Source: Leptasterias polaris (Eukaryota; Echinodermata; Asteroidea; Forcipulatida; Asteriidae). Taken from it: a DNA stretch of 64,000 nt. The stretch is from assembly GCA_037783415.1 (NCBI GenBank), contig JAZGTN010000009.1:15128001-15192000 (forward strand), written 5' to 3'. The notes beneath the pieces are model-generated. The model had not been told where the DNA came from. It was given only the letters and a program-made list of their open reading frames with translations, and did not search any database. The translations under genes were made by a program, and so were the position numbers. Below are positions 42,302 to 55,399 of this stretch, piece after piece (position 1 is the stretch's first letter; every line of letters starts with the position of its first letter).

Positions 42302-43740
42302 AAGGACGATAGAGTTACAGCGAGCAAATTGTGATTTGCATTCGTTTAAATGCCATGCTCTGCGAAATCATCCACCAACATTATGTCATGCGCATGCGCA
42401 TGTGTAGTGACATAACCTGGGGTTGATGTCCGAAGGTTGTGTGAATAAAGTCGCAGGGTCAGGTCGTTATATTATGCAAACGGTTTGAGTCGATTGGACA
42501 GGAGATTGGTTTGGAAGTTGAAAGCAAAGGGGGGGTTTGTTTTGGAAAAGGGGGGCTTTGGGTTTTGAAGGGAATTAGGTATGGAAGTGGCCTGATAGAG
42601 GAGAGGACGGGTTTGAGAGGTTGAAGGTAACGGAAGAGGGAGAAGAGGTTTAAGTTATAGAGAGGAGAAGGAGGGGGGGGGGGGGGAAACGTTTTTTCCA
42701 AAAGGGGCGGGTTTGCAGGAACTTGGATGAAGGAACGGGGAAGGAAGGGGGTTAATGTCTTTTGAAATGGGATTATGGTGGTTGATGGAAGGTTGGGAAA
42801 ATCAACGCTCGATTGCAAATCTAAATGAAGGATATGCTTTTGAATTTTTGAGAAACATGTTTGCATTATGGTGATCTTCCAGATTATGGTTTATTATGAA
42901 GCTGGGAAGCTTTTTATAAAGGAAGGATCATCAAAATGAAACGAGGATGGACTGACGAGGGAGGGGGGTGTGAAATAAACAGAGCAAGCAAATGGACATC
43001 GATCTTAAAGGTTTGAGTGGAACAAGTTTAGTGCCAAAGACAAGAAATAAAAGAACATGTTGATTGTGAAAAACTTTAAAGAAACAAACAACCATGGTCA
43101 AAACTCTTTTTTGAAATAGTGGTGGCTCTGAATTTGGCAATTACCAATGTTGTACACACCCTTTAATGCAGCAATAACAATGAAGAAATAAGTAAAACAA
43201 CACTGAAAATTAAAAGAACAACAATTTTGCACATCTTTTTATGTGCTGCTACCTTAATAGTGGTTGCTCACCAAATAGTTAGTTTCACATGTACTGAAAT
43301 CTCATACATCCACTTGGCCTTGTTTTGGTCTGCCCGACTACCCGTAACATATATATTATGATCAAAAACCTCACTTATAAGACGAGACTCAGAATGAACC
43401 ATGTAGATCCCTTAACAAATTGAATGCGTTACATGTAATTTGTTCACTATTACATGGGTGTTTATTAAAATATGCCCTGTCACGAATATGTAATACACAT
43501 GATTTTAATAACCTTTTGATATATCACACTTATATTTTCGTAACTGTTTTAAATAAACAAAAACATCATTGCAGTATACACAGTTTCTAGTTGTTTTTTC
43601 CAGACAATCATTTGTACGGAGTGTGGTACATACTTTGACATTTACCCTTAAACTCCCCCATCAAACAAAACCATAAACTTTTAGTCAAGACTTGTTGGTT
43701 GGTTGCTTGGCTTTTCTTTTTCTTCGGGTTGTGTCCTGCT
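42302..43740. other. Intergenic beside the Penelope-like element
   Basis: Contains CATGCGCATGCGCATG (42389-42404), a self-complementary sequence, then a purine-rich, G-run block (42520-42740). No gene found. This may include the 5' region of the Penelope-like element. Confidence 0.35.
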
Positions 43741-46700
43741 CCTTTGTTGCAGGTGTTACATGCAGTTGTCCCCTGCCAACCTGTGGCGTTTTTGAGGCGA
43801 ACCTTGAAACGAAGTCTCACACAGCTGTTTTCTTGTCCGGTCTGATGTTAGTGGTCCTGGTCTTTTTTTGATGATTTGTTGCTTTGTTGGCAGAGGACAA
43901 TTGCGTGTTGCATAACATGCTTTGTGTACACTGAAAAAAAATTTAAAATAATAACAGTTTAATAGATTGAACATTATAAAAGTATGTTTATGAATATATC
44001 CGGGCCACTGGCCAAGGTGAAAGTAAGGATGCTTTAAACCAATATCACATGTTGATGCAAAATACTTTGGAAGATTTTCTTTTTAGCCTAGCAGCAGGTC
44101 TATTAGATTTCCAAAAAGTATAGAAATTAACAAAGTAGTGAAAAGTTTGATATGACTTACTGTATGTGCTGTTCACCAGAATTTTCTTCACAGTGTAGCC
44201 TTTACTGTCTTGTTTGGCTCATGGGTGCACAATGCAGTGTCTTGGTGACCCACTTGCAGTTTTGACCTGCTCCCGTCCTGCATTTTCGTTGTAATGCAGG
44301 GCTGCTAAGTAGATTCTTATAAAAAACAAATAATACAAATAGTTGAAAAACTCGAAATAATCAAAGGAAAATAAAATGTTGATAGGTAGGCTATGGAAAG
44401 TTGGCTGATCTTTTTTGTCTGTACAGTCAGATGACTAAATACCTTCATCACACTGCAGAAGCAAGCTGTTGGGTCTCAAAAGCTTATTTTTAGTCTGGAA
44501 TAAACACACAAGGTGTTTCCGTAAATTAGAAGAAAAACAAAATCACTCACCTGCTCAACATTCCAGCATACATCTTCGGGGCAAACTGATTTATGAGTGA
44601 GTTGAATGATTCCACTGAAGATGTCTGCATGTGTGGTGAAAGCATTCTGATGTCCTTTCGAAGCATGTTCGAACACAGGATTTTGCTAACCTCCTCAGCA
44701 GGTTTAGTTCCTATGACAGTATATTAGTGTAGAAGGTCTGATATTGTTACACTGTGTACAACTAGTTGCTAAAGAACTGAGGTTGTTATTGTAAACCTAT
44801 ATAAATTTGTGTGTGCAGTTTCCTGCACAAGTGATTTTGTTTTAGGAAGGGAAACAGTATTTTGTTACAGCAGCTGATAATTTGTTGTGGTCATTTTTGA
44901 ATATTGTGCCACCAAGACAATGTGTATGCATTTTTAATCACCACACTGTAGGAAAGGTCTTTTTGTTCTAGCATTAGAACCAATTCATTGGGACATCACA
45001 TGTCTTCACATAATAACTTGACACTCAAAAGTACAAAGTTAGACAAAGTAAATCCCAACAATGTGGTAATCTTACCTGGTTTCAGCCACTGACGTGGTTC
45101 TAGGGGGCCATGTGCACAAGCAGAAAACAGGGGACTGTCGTGGGTATGGACGTTCATGATATGATCCATCATACTGTCAAACTTAGCCAACATCAAGTCT
45201 TGATCCCCATTAGTCGTAGAGGACGCTACCCAATACACATTATTGGTGATGCCTTGTACCCAACATTTTATAGTGTCGCACCCTTTTAACTTGCTGACCT
45301 TGAGCAGTTTCTTCTTGAGCCCTAAACAGAATCAGATAGAAGCCTTTTGGTTTTAAATAATTACATAACAGGGTACTACTGGTAAATTTACAAGGAAAAC
45401 ATTTACCAAAGGGCGAACACTGTACATGTATACATTTACAACATCAATTCCCTTTAAGTACATAATTATCTTACAATAAATTGAAGTTTCCAATTATTAA
45501 TTTTTTTATAAATTGGGACTGACTTCTTAACATTCTTGCCAAAGTAATAATGTTAAATAACAAGACACTTATGGGAGTTGTTTATATGGATGTCATGGAC
45601 AATTGAGCTATCGCACATCAGGTTTTTCAAATGTGAATGATATTTACCTTTTGCTACATGCCACACATCATAGTAGTGGGTAACACCTCTAGGTACCAGC
45701 TGCTCCCTCAAGTACTTGGCAATCTGCCGATGGCGATCTGTCACAATAGAGGACGCCACATAATTGTTCTGATCAGCCCCTCTATCTCCATCAAATTTGA
45801 CTTGTTGCCACACTCATTCTTCTGCAATGTTACACAACAACAAAAAATATTCATTTTAAAGCATAATCCCCTGAGCATTAACAGATTGGTTTTGATTTAA
45901 TCTCTTCACTGGAAAACTATCGCATCTATTGAGTTTGGTTAACCAAATCAAAAGGGATGCTCTCCATGCTCTTCGTATCCAATTAAGCATTTCAGGAAGG
46001 ATTGTGGAACTCTCATTACCTGTACCAACTCGATGTGCAGCACTTTGTTGTGGTGCACATCAACAGTACTGTAGCAGCCAAACTTTGCCGAGTGCCCCAT
46101 GCTGTCAGCCCTCATATCTGCCCCAAGGAATACGCCCTCCTCCTGTCCTCGCAATGTTAATACCATTCGCTCTTGTTGAGTCGTCCAAGTTTTTTGCAAT
46201 AGCTGGCTGTAGGTACCTGCAATTTAAGATTTAAAAAAAACGAAGAAAGCAAAAGTCTCACACAACTGTACAGAAATTTTAAACAAAACGAAATAAAAGT
46301 AGGGATGGACATATTTGAAACTGGAATTAAAAGAAATCAGTTGATATTAATTTAACAGAACTTGTTGTCTGACAATTAATGAAATTACAATAGTTCCATT
46401 AGTTTTTAAAAATAAGGTACACGCCAATCATACTTCCAGCCAATGAATAAAAACAGTTTGACCAATGCATTCATGTGGGGGGTACTACTTTTAGTCAGTA
46501 ATCATGTAAGGTAATATAATCACATATACTGTACAACAGACATTTAATTTCATCCATGCATGCCAGTTTTTACTCAAATTCTGTTGCAGGTGTATTGAGA
46601 GGCTGCCGTCCAGTTTGTAATTGTCATAATGTCTACTTTAATACTCCTACTATGAGTGGCTACGTCATGCCTTTAATTGTTATGTGTCGTGAACATACAA

Positions 46701-48945
46701 ATCACAAGGATTTTTTATTGACAAGGATTGTTACCCATCGTCCCTTGCATTCAGTTATGTCCATAGGGTCATTCAATCTCAGAGGCAATTGTCAAACAAC
46801 AAAAGTGGCAAAACTATTGTTATGCATACCTACCAACTTTGATGATTGAAGAATGTTGAGTAGCCGTATGCAGCAACATTAAAACTGGTCAGAGCATGCA
46901 CGAAGAAACTTCTTTGGAGAACAACCTGATGTCAGGATAGCCCCAGAGAGAAATAGGTTCCCTGCAGATATCTTGCCAATCATTGGCTGGCTTCGCCATT
47001 ACCTTACAGAGCAACATCCTCGTTGATTACACACTTGCCGTATAGCAACCATTGTGCCACCCAATGGTCGATCCAGGCTGACACTACATAGAGTACTGCT
47101 GCACGACGGACAACTCTTAAAGAGTTGCAGCAGACAGGACTGGAAGACGATAAACTTTGGATCATCCAGCACATCATCTGTAGTTTCCAGAGTCTCAGGC
47201 TTGTAAATATATTCACACTAATTACTCTTTTGACAACAACTAAATGTTGGTACAGTGTACATCTACTTAAATTCCAAAGGAACTTGTGCACGATGTATTT
47301 ACCAACAACCATTTTTCTAGCCCTTTAGTCCTAAAATAGTTAATGCACACAGATGAACATATTAGAGCTGAGTGAATCAGCTTAAGTACAGCTTTACAAA
47401 TTAAACTCAATATAATTATGGGCGGCTTTTTTATTTTGAAATAAAATTGAACCTTGTCTGAAAGTTGCAACATTCTATTGCATCTGCTATTTTTTATGTT
47501 CACAATAAACTGGTTGTTACAAATGGCTGTTAGTAGTACGCACCCAGTAAAGTTGGAATCGGAACTGTCATAACCAGACGGGAGGTAGTCACTGTCCGAG
47601 ATGTGGCTATCATGAACAGGACCATCTGAATCAGAGTCAACTTGAATGGAGCTATCTGACATGGGGTCATCTGGCTCAGAATCAACTTGCATGGAGGCAT
47701 CAAGCACTGGTACATCTTCAGCAGGGTCATGTGGTACATCATCCAACTTGCTTTGTTAAGGCACATTCTATTTTCTTGTGATGGCCAATGCGGTGAACCT
47801 GGATATCTGAATCGTCAAAGTAAGTATGCAAAAATCATCGAAAATGTAATCTGCCTGTATAATTATGAACATCATGTACATGTACATAGGATTACATGCA
47901 TGGGACAAATAAGATAATGGGCTACTTATATTGCTTCAATGATGCAAATTCAGTAGTAGAAGGCTAACATTTATTGTATGAACAAAAAGTAAAGAAAAGT
48001 AAGTTGTGGACACAATTACTGCAGTACTTAAGTTTTTGTTTACCTTTTGATACTGGATGAAACCTTTTCGGGTTTGTTTGTGTTTTCTTGGATCTGAAAG
48101 ATGTCGTACGTGGAAGATCCCCAGGCCAGATGTTTATCTTGGAGACGTTTTTGGAAATTGTGCAGCCCCACCTTGAAACCGTTTGAGTTGATCGGTCTTT
48201 CACCTTACAATTGAAAAATAACAAAAAGATAATCAATCAAAACCTGTATGCACCAGAAATGAAATCCATCTATTCTGGGTAACTGACAAATTTAGTGCTG
48301 TTGTTATTCAGTCTACATGTACATACCTCTTTAAGAGCCGGAACAATTTGTTCAAAATTGTATGTGGTTTCCTCCACACCATCACATTCACATGGAACAT
48401 CCTAACAAATGAGACAAATTACAACAAATAATCAATTTCATGTATGAAAAAATTTACTCAGAGTTTATTCCAACGAATTCAAACAAAAACTAAATAATAT
48501 TTCACAGAACACACGTTTTTATGATCTACACCTGTATCAATTATAATGATATTGTCACTATTTAACTGGAATATTAAAATATTTTAAACCATCAATGTGC
48601 TATAGTGTAACGCTATAGGGTTATTGTAAAATGTGTTGTATAAAAACTAGTATTATTATGAATGTAACCTAAGTGTATTTGAAGATGCATGAGCTACTAT
48701 GACTTTCCATTGTTTTCCTAACAGTTGCTAATACAGATTGATTGTAAACTGGTTGTGTTATGCTATATTCAATGGCAAGTTAATAACGGATAAGTAAGCC
48801 TTACCTTGTCAGTTGAACTGCAATTTTCAACACTGCCTGTGGTAGGACTAGGAGTGACAACACTTACACTTGATGGTCCTGGTTTATTGTACCTCGTCTC
48901 ATATTCTGAAAGGGCCTCTTGCAATATCTGACGAATAATCAACAA

Positions 48946-49890
48946 CAAAAATGTGACCAAACAAACAAATGAAATGTAGTAATATACAATGAAATGTGTC
49001 CAATTTGCGAATTGGACAGCGAATTTGTCCAAGCATGATCTATTTAAATTTTGGGGGATAAAAAGCAATATATTTGTCCATATAATTATAAACCATTAGT
49101 ATTTTGAAGTGAAATGTTTCTCAAAATGCATTATCCTATCCAAAGCTGCTGTGATTTCTAAGTCACGTAAGTTTTTATTGCAATTTTTTTTTTGGGAGTC
49201 ATTACTAAACGTACATGTGCATACAGAGACCCTTTATTAAATATAAAACTCAAACAAAAGTAACAAATTTATAAAACCTGAACCTGAAGTCTGAACTGAA
49301 CGTTTAAAACCATTCAGAAAAAATTGTTACAGTAAGTTGAAGGAAATTTATTTTTCCCAAATACACTTAAGGTGTCGGGCAATGTGGCATGTATTACTAT
49401 TTTTTTAGCAAAACAAAAAATGTGACCAAACAAACAAATGAAATGTAGTAATATACAATGAAATTAACCTGTGAAAATTGTTTAGATATCATCAAAACTC
49501 CGAAGCGAATTTGTCCAAGCATGATCTATTTAAATTTTGGGGATAAAAAGCAATATATTTTTCCATATAATTATAAACCATTAGTATTTTGAAGTGAAAT
49601 GTTTCTCAAAATGCATTATCCTATCCAAAGCTGCTGTGATTTCTAAGTCACGTAAGTTTTTATTGCAATTTTTTTTTTGAGTCATTACTAAACGTACATG
49701 TGCATACAGAGACCCTTATATTTAATATATTTAATATAAAACTCAGACAAAAGTAACAAATTTATAAAACCTGAACCTGAAGTCTGAACTGAACGTTTAA
49801 AACCATTCAGAAAAAAATTTTACAGTAAGTTGAAGGAAATTTATTTTTCCCAAATACACTTAAGGTGTCGGGCAATGTGGCATGTGTTAC
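48946..49890. repeat. ~470-bp tandem duplication in the THAP gene's first intron
   Basis: The block starting AAAAATGTGACCAAACAAAC at about 48947 is repeated from about 49418. The copies are nearly identical over most of their length, apart from a stretch near the start where copy 2 has AACCTGTGAAAATTG and copy 1 has GTGTCCAATTTGCG. A more distant relative is at 58720-58990, so the unit contains a dispersed element. Confidence 0.75.
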
Positions 49891-50376
49891 TATTTGTTTA
49901 GTAATAATAAAAACTAATAATATAGTCATAAAAACAACAGCCAGAGCAACAACATGTTGTGTTCATGTGTTTAGCGCATTATCTGGATGTGCACAATCAA
50001 TAAGATTGCGCAAAATTTTACGCAATTATGATTTTAGAGCTGCCAATCTGCAGAGTGCAAACTTCAGATTGCGCAAACAGTAGAACGCGGTATTTACACA
50101 CAGAACGCGCAACGAACAGTCCCGTCGTCAACTCAAAAAAGAAAAAACGTTGAAAATGTACACCCTTTTAAAAGCACCATAACGGGCAACACCACCCGAG
50201 TACTCAAACCCAACTGAGTTTAAAATATATTTTAAAGGTCCGTGGTTAATTTTAGAGCAGTTTTACGCCCTGTCATTTTGTGTGCATTCCAGAATCTAGT
50301 CCTGGCTGGGGGAACAGACCGGGGAAATTTTTGTTTACACACGGTGACGTTACGTTACCGTTAGCCTGCTACTTAC

Positions 50377-50736
50377 TCGTCTCTTCTCCCGTTTCTCGTA
50401 CACTTTGCTTGAGTGTTTGGTCCTTTTTGGTGGCCGGCTGGTCGTCGCAGGAATGGTTGGTGCCTTTATGGTCGGTACAGCATCCTTCTTCAGGATATAG
50501 TTCGCTTTCAATCCAAGTTGTGACTTCAGTTTGGATTGGGTATCCTGACAATCATCAGTAAAATGGGCCTTACAAACCAAACCCCACTTCGATAACTTGA
50601 AGTCCGACCTCGTTGTCTCCACAAATCTCAACCACTGCTTCCGAACTTGCTCGTTTTGGGGAAATTCGAAGAAATTTAAGTCGGGATTTTTATTTGAATT
50701 CCTCGTGCATCCACCAACAACACACGAGTTTGGCAT
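50377..50736 (-). CDS. THAP domain exon (first exon of the transposase-derived gene)
   Basis: ATG at 50736; 120 codons to a GTAAGT donor in phase 0. The N terminus has the C2CH THAP signature: C5 and C10 in SCVVGGC, a Trp in KQWLRF, then GLVCKAHF (Cys and His ligands). A basic linker follows (PPKRTKHSS, KREKRR), probably nuclear-localising. THAP domains bind DNA and occur in P-element-type and other transposases as well as host regulators. This exon is intact, unlike those downstream, so a THAP-only product is possible. Confidence 0.85.
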
Positions 50737-50759
50737 TTTTCCTCAATTTAGAAGTATCT

Positions 50760-52580
50760 TTGGCGTTAAAAAGACATGCAGTCTAGCCTCACTATTTTAT
50801 AAAAAAACAGCAAACAGCATACGCTATACGTACAGGTCAAAGTGCAATGTTCAGGTCGTCTCTCCGGGATACGTCATACAATCAGCTTTTTCACACAGCG
50901 CCGCCAGCGGTCAATATGCTGAAACTTCTTTGAAAAACCTCAGAAATTCGTCACGTAAGAGTCGTTTTTATTTTCGAATTTTTTATCATTTCAAACTTTT
51001 AATATTAATTTTGTTTTGCTAAAAATGGTTCGTACATACATTGTTAAGAAGGCTAAATGATTCTTGTTGCTTGGAATACACCGTTCATATCCAAAAGTTA
51101 CCAATAAATGGGACCAACAATTTTATGGTAAATGGTACTACCCAACTTCACTGGGTAACAAAAGACAAATTCCGGAGGCAGTTGGTATGTTTGCCAACGT
51201 TGGTATAATTGTTGGTCTATCGTTACCCAGAGTGTATTGAATAAAATAAAATTAACTTCTTTGGAGGTTAAACCAGAAACATCGACTAGAGCAGGACTAA
51301 AAATGCGGCTTCAGACTTACGTTTCAGCGTTCTACCAGCTCAGCTATATATCCCTATATTGACAGCCTTCCTATTTTTGTCGATATCATTGTTCGGGGTG
51401 CTTTATTCAGGAAGCCATCATACCTGTAACTTGTAACTACATCTATAGACATGGGATCATACCCAACGACAACAAACTGGGAAGCAGCAGCAGTAGGATC
51501 GCCAAAATGCATTTTTTTTTCAAATATCAAGTTATAAGGGGAAAAGTCAGAGAAAAGTCTACAGGCGATGGCTATACCGACCTTTTTGTAAGAAAGCCGT
51601 TTTTAAAATCGACACATGGTTTGCAGCGTATTACATACGCATGTTAAACACACGCACAGACCTACAGCAAAGACACTCATGTTCTTAAATATTCAAAAAT
51701 AAAACGCAAACATCTGGAATACAAGTCTTTGATTAGGCCTATTTCAAGTGTTGAAAAAGCGGTTTTTACAAATCGACCCATGATGTGGATTTCTTCAAAA
51801 CGTATTCAAATGACAGTGTACTATATACGTACAGACTCCAACTTTTATATTCAATAATACATGAATCCTTTGTTTATGGCATACCAGTCTTCAAAAATTC
51901 AAGCTTTTGCAATAAATTTTGTATTTCGAGCTCTTGCAATAAATTATTTCCAGCGCAAAAATTATTCTGAGCCTTCGAAATAATTCTGAGCGAAATGATT
52001 TTAAAAGCACGTAATGATTTTGACCAAAATGATTTGGTGAAAAAGAATTACTTCGAATGTTTTGTTGGTGCTCCTTAGTAACAATCCTTGATATATATAC
52101 TAATTATATAATTATATAAAACAACTGTGTTGGTGACCCCTTCATCACTGAAACCATTCAAGGATCATTTTGAAACTTGAAATCATTTCGAGAATTGATA
52201 ATTGAAAATAGCCTCAGCACTTTTGTTGTTTTTTCTAAAATACACCGACTGCACATTTTCTTGGCATGATACAAACTTACACAAGTTATTGGGAACAACC
52301 TGAAGAAATAGGAAATGATCCAAAGAAACCAACTAGTATTAAAATGCATAGAGATGAAAATATTCAATCTTCACCAGTTCGCAGTAAAACGTATTAGTTC
52401 CGAAAATACATGGGCGCGCCAAAAGGGGCTAGTTATCCGATCAAATTTCAGCGAAACTTGAGTGCAGAAAACTTCAAAAAACAACTTAAAAATAACTAAA
52501 CACATATTGAGCAAGTAATAAGGGTCAATTTTGTTAATAGTGATTCGTTCAAGTTGATATTTAATTAGCATTTTCTGCAG
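50760..52580. other. Intergenic
   Basis: No gene found. 51110-51235 contains GGTAAATGGTACTACCCAAC next to TTC(A/G)CTGGGTAACAAAAGAC, a block shared with 61770-61830, so a dispersed repeat. The remainder is AT-rich with short chance ORFs. Confidence 0.4.
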
Positions 52581-52584
52581 TTAT

Positions 52585-54312
52585 GGCTTTTGTATGGAGG
52601 TCGAAAAGTGGACATCTGCTTTCCAGCTTTCTAATTATGAAAAAGCGGATTGAACGTTTTTGTCTGGAGCATTTTTCTACTTTTCTGCTTTTTGTCTCCC
52701 TGAAAAGTAGATTGAACATTTTCGTAGTTTCCATTTTTCTACTTTTTCACTTTTCAGTTTCGATAAAAGCAGGTTTTACTTATTCGCCTACACTTGTCTT
52801 TTGGGTTTCCTAGAAACAGAAAAGCAGGTTGAACGTTTTAGATAAATCTATTTTTCTACTTTTCTGCTATCCAGAAAGCAGACTGGACGTTTTGTCACAC
52901 AGTGGCACAAAAGCGGACATCATTCTATACTTTTACTGGTTTCCAACAGCCTGAAAAGCCGATCGTTCGCTAGGGACCATTTCACTTTTCTGCTTTTCTG
53001 CTTCCCAGAAAGTGGATCGAACGTTTTTTCCAACAGATGCTTCGGACTATAAAGAGAAAAGACCACGGGAAGAAAATTGTAGAACACCCCCTCCTCTAGT
53101 GGACGAGCCCTACAAATAAGCGAATGGCGGCGCGCACCGGCTAGAGACGAAGCGCCCACAGTTAGGTCAGCAAGGCCGGCCGTAAATAAACAGGAATAGA
53201 AAAATTCACAAAACTAAATTTTCTTCTGTGAAGCCGCCAGCTTTTTGGGAGTAGCAGGTCGCTAGCAATGTGCGTTTGGATGATTAAATTCATTCTTATT
53301 CTCTACGTTTCAACAATAGCACAATATGAAAGAAATAAAAAACAACTAGGCCTATAGCGGCAAATTCTGTGTTCACGTTTTAATAAAACGACAAAAACTC
53401 ATACATGTTTTGCCAGGGATTTATTGGGGGGACTTTTACGGACAGAGCATAGGCTTACATGTTTCGTTTGCAGCAGCAGTCAAAATACGCGTGGATCAGG
53501 CTGCTTAAAATAGCAAGAACTTTGAGTCCTCAAAATATTACTATCGACATTGACAGTATTTGTGTTTAGAATAAAAGTGTCTCAAGGTTGTACTAACTTC
53601 AAATCAATTAGCTTGAGGCCGAAGCCCCTCCCCCCCCCCCCCCACCAAAACAATTCGACATTCTGACTCTATATCTTTCGAGGATCATCAATTGACAAAC
53701 AACACTTGTTTGGCACGCACATGTCAGTCAGTGACACGCATTGGCCGTGGAGTCGTGCATTCGTACAACAGGGGGTAAATTTAACTGCTAATTAGTAATA
53801 CATTTTATCTGTTGGTGCGTAAAACAGATGTCTTCTTTCAAAACCTCTGTTCAAAAAACGTTCGATCCGCTTTCTGGGAAGCAGGAAAGCAGAAAAGTGA
53901 AACGGTCCTGAGCGTACGATCGGCTTTTCAGGTTGTTGGAAACCAGTAAAGTAGATGTCCGCTTTTGTGCCACTGTGTGACAAAACGTCCAATCTGCTTT
54001 CTGGTTAGCAGAAAAGTAGAAAAATAGATTTATCTAAAACATTCAACCTGCTTTTCTGCTTCTAGGAAACCCAAAAGACAAATGTCCACTTTTAGACCGT
54101 AAGTGGGCGAATAAGTAAAACCTGCTTTCATCGAAACTGAAAAGTGAAAAAAGTAGAAAAATGGAAACTACAAATAAAATGTTTAATCTTTTTTTCAGGG
54201 AGACAAAAAGCAGAAAAGTAGAAAAATGCTCCAGAAAAAAACGTTCAGTCCGTTTTTTCATAATTAGAAAGCTGGAAAGCAGATGTCCACTTTTCGACCT
54301 CCATACTTTTGG
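52585..54312. mobile_element. Foldback element with ~440-bp inverted arms
   Basis: The left arm (about 52594-53030) and right arm (about 53855-54305) are inverted copies along their whole length, from TATGGAGGTCGAAAAGTGGA at the outer end to the reverse of ACGTTCGATCC(G/A)CTTTCTGG at the inner end. The arms contain repeated motifs (TTTTTCTACTTTTCTGCT, AAAGCAGGTTGAACGTTTT). The ~820-bp spacer includes a GC-rich stretch with GGCGGCGCGCACCGG (53123-53147) and a C14 run (53629-53642), and no transposase. Arm ORFs are repeat translations. Confidence 0.75.
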
Positions 54313-54726
54313 CATATGATTTTTTTATTCACACTGAGGTCTAAGTTCAAAGTAAGCATCAAGTCTGAACCTCTTTGGTTAATGAAATATGACATATTAA
54401 TTTAATGTGTTAGTTTTTTATGTACAAATTTGCAACTTCCTGTATCGACCGGAAGTTCGTCACATCAGGTACCACTTTTTGTATTAGACTTGCACATTAT
54501 ATTAAGATATTGTATTGTGGTTTGAATATCTTGTATGGCTCTCCAGATATGATTTATTTAATTTTTCAACGTATGATGCACCGATTAAGTATTCACCCCA
54601 AAACGGTCGCGGTTTCATCTACACATGTCTATTGAGTACAAGTAAAGATTTATAGTCTGTACGACCATAAAGTAGGATACCAAGCAAGTAATTGTATGTA
54701 GGCCTAGTTGACATCATCATACTCAC

Positions 54727-55093
54727 CATTTTCAGAAACTTCAACTGATCCTTCTTTGGCGGCTTCGTACCAAGGAGAGTATTCGTAGCTGTATGTGCCT
54801 TCGGCTGATTGAGTAACAATATAGATCACCAACGAAGTATTTTGAATGTCGTATTTCTTGTGATTACTACCTTCAGGAGTAGTAACTCCGTGGTAGTATG
54901 ATATTATTCTTTTTGGTGAATCCGAACTTCCCTTTGGTAAAAAATGCCAGTGTATCGCTTCGGTTTTATCAGTTGAATAGCCGTTATCCACCATGGCTGG
55001 ACAGTCAACTACCCCTTTACTGCCTCTCTCAAAGGAGACTTCACTTCTACACGAAGCACACAGAAGGATCACAAACGATGCAAACACAATCAT
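54727..55093 (-). CDS. Signal peptide plus V-like Ig domain, first exon of a partial gene
   Basis: ATG at 55093 starts a hydrophobic leader (MIVFASFVILLCASC), followed by one Ig-like domain in the same exon: B strand GVVDCPA, C strand IHWHFLP, C' KRIISYYHG, E strand TSLVIYIV, F strand AEGTYSYEY. The exon ends GAAAATG before a GTGAGT donor, in phase 1 (122 codons plus one base). The F strand has Tyr where the second conserved Cys is expected, so the usual disulphide is absent or replaced by another Cys. N-glycosylation site: NTS. No downstream exon was identified before the foldback element; the gene may continue beyond it, be truncated, or be a decayed member. Confidence 0.6.
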
Positions 55094-55399
55094 TGTTGAT
55101 GATGAAGATTACCTGCTACAAAAATTAAAATAAATCGAAATGTCAAGCTTCAAAAAACATTAATAGTAAATAAATAACTAGAAATGTAGCGTTTGTAAGA
55201 TTACAAACACTAGGTGTTCGGGTTTTCTTGTGTCATAATGAAGTTCCCAAAGCCTTAAAAACTTGTCACGAGAGGACACTGTTCAAATTATCATGTAATT
55301 ATTCTGAATGGAAGGCCCAAGGGTCAAACTTTATTTCATACAAAGAAACCTAGTCTTAGTTGTGGATCATTATATTTTCGGATCACAAAACGAAGCCTG

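Larger units (their letters stand above)
43750..50736 (-). pseudogene. THAP zinc-finger plus DDE transposase-derived gene, degraded
   Basis: Exons on the minus strand: 50736-50377 (THAP), 48927-48805, 48401-48327, 48203-48044, about 47750-47544 (acidic), 47217-46834, 46216-46020, 45821-45648, 45321-45076, 44710-44551, 44315 to about 44160, and possibly 43931 to about 43760. Many junctions keep phase (0,0,0; later 2,1,2). Landmarks: KFIVFQSCLLQLF, SQPMIGKISAGNL, GADMRADSMGHSAKFG, SIVTDRHRQIAKYL and YDVWHVAKG, SACAHGPLEPRQWLKPG, QTSSVESFNSLINQFAPKM, AALHYNENAGREQ. The Asp of ADM(R)AD/VTDR and the Glu of SSVESF would be the RNase H-like triad (inference). Lesions: TAA at 47001-46999, frameshift near 46875, one extra A in an A6 run near 46195, frameshift/deletion near 45755, TGA in the 44.2-kb exon. 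Some are homopolymer-linked and could be sequence errors. A transposon or domesticated relative, probably inactive. Confidence 0.7.

Noticed and set aside
42459..42866. 135-codon minus-strand ORF with poly-Pro
   Set aside because: Produced by purine-rich G runs; no start context, splice partner or domain.
53053..53159. Small basic ORF in the foldback spacer (minus strand)
   Set aside because: Begins in GC-rich spacer and runs into the inverted arm; no domain or splice support.
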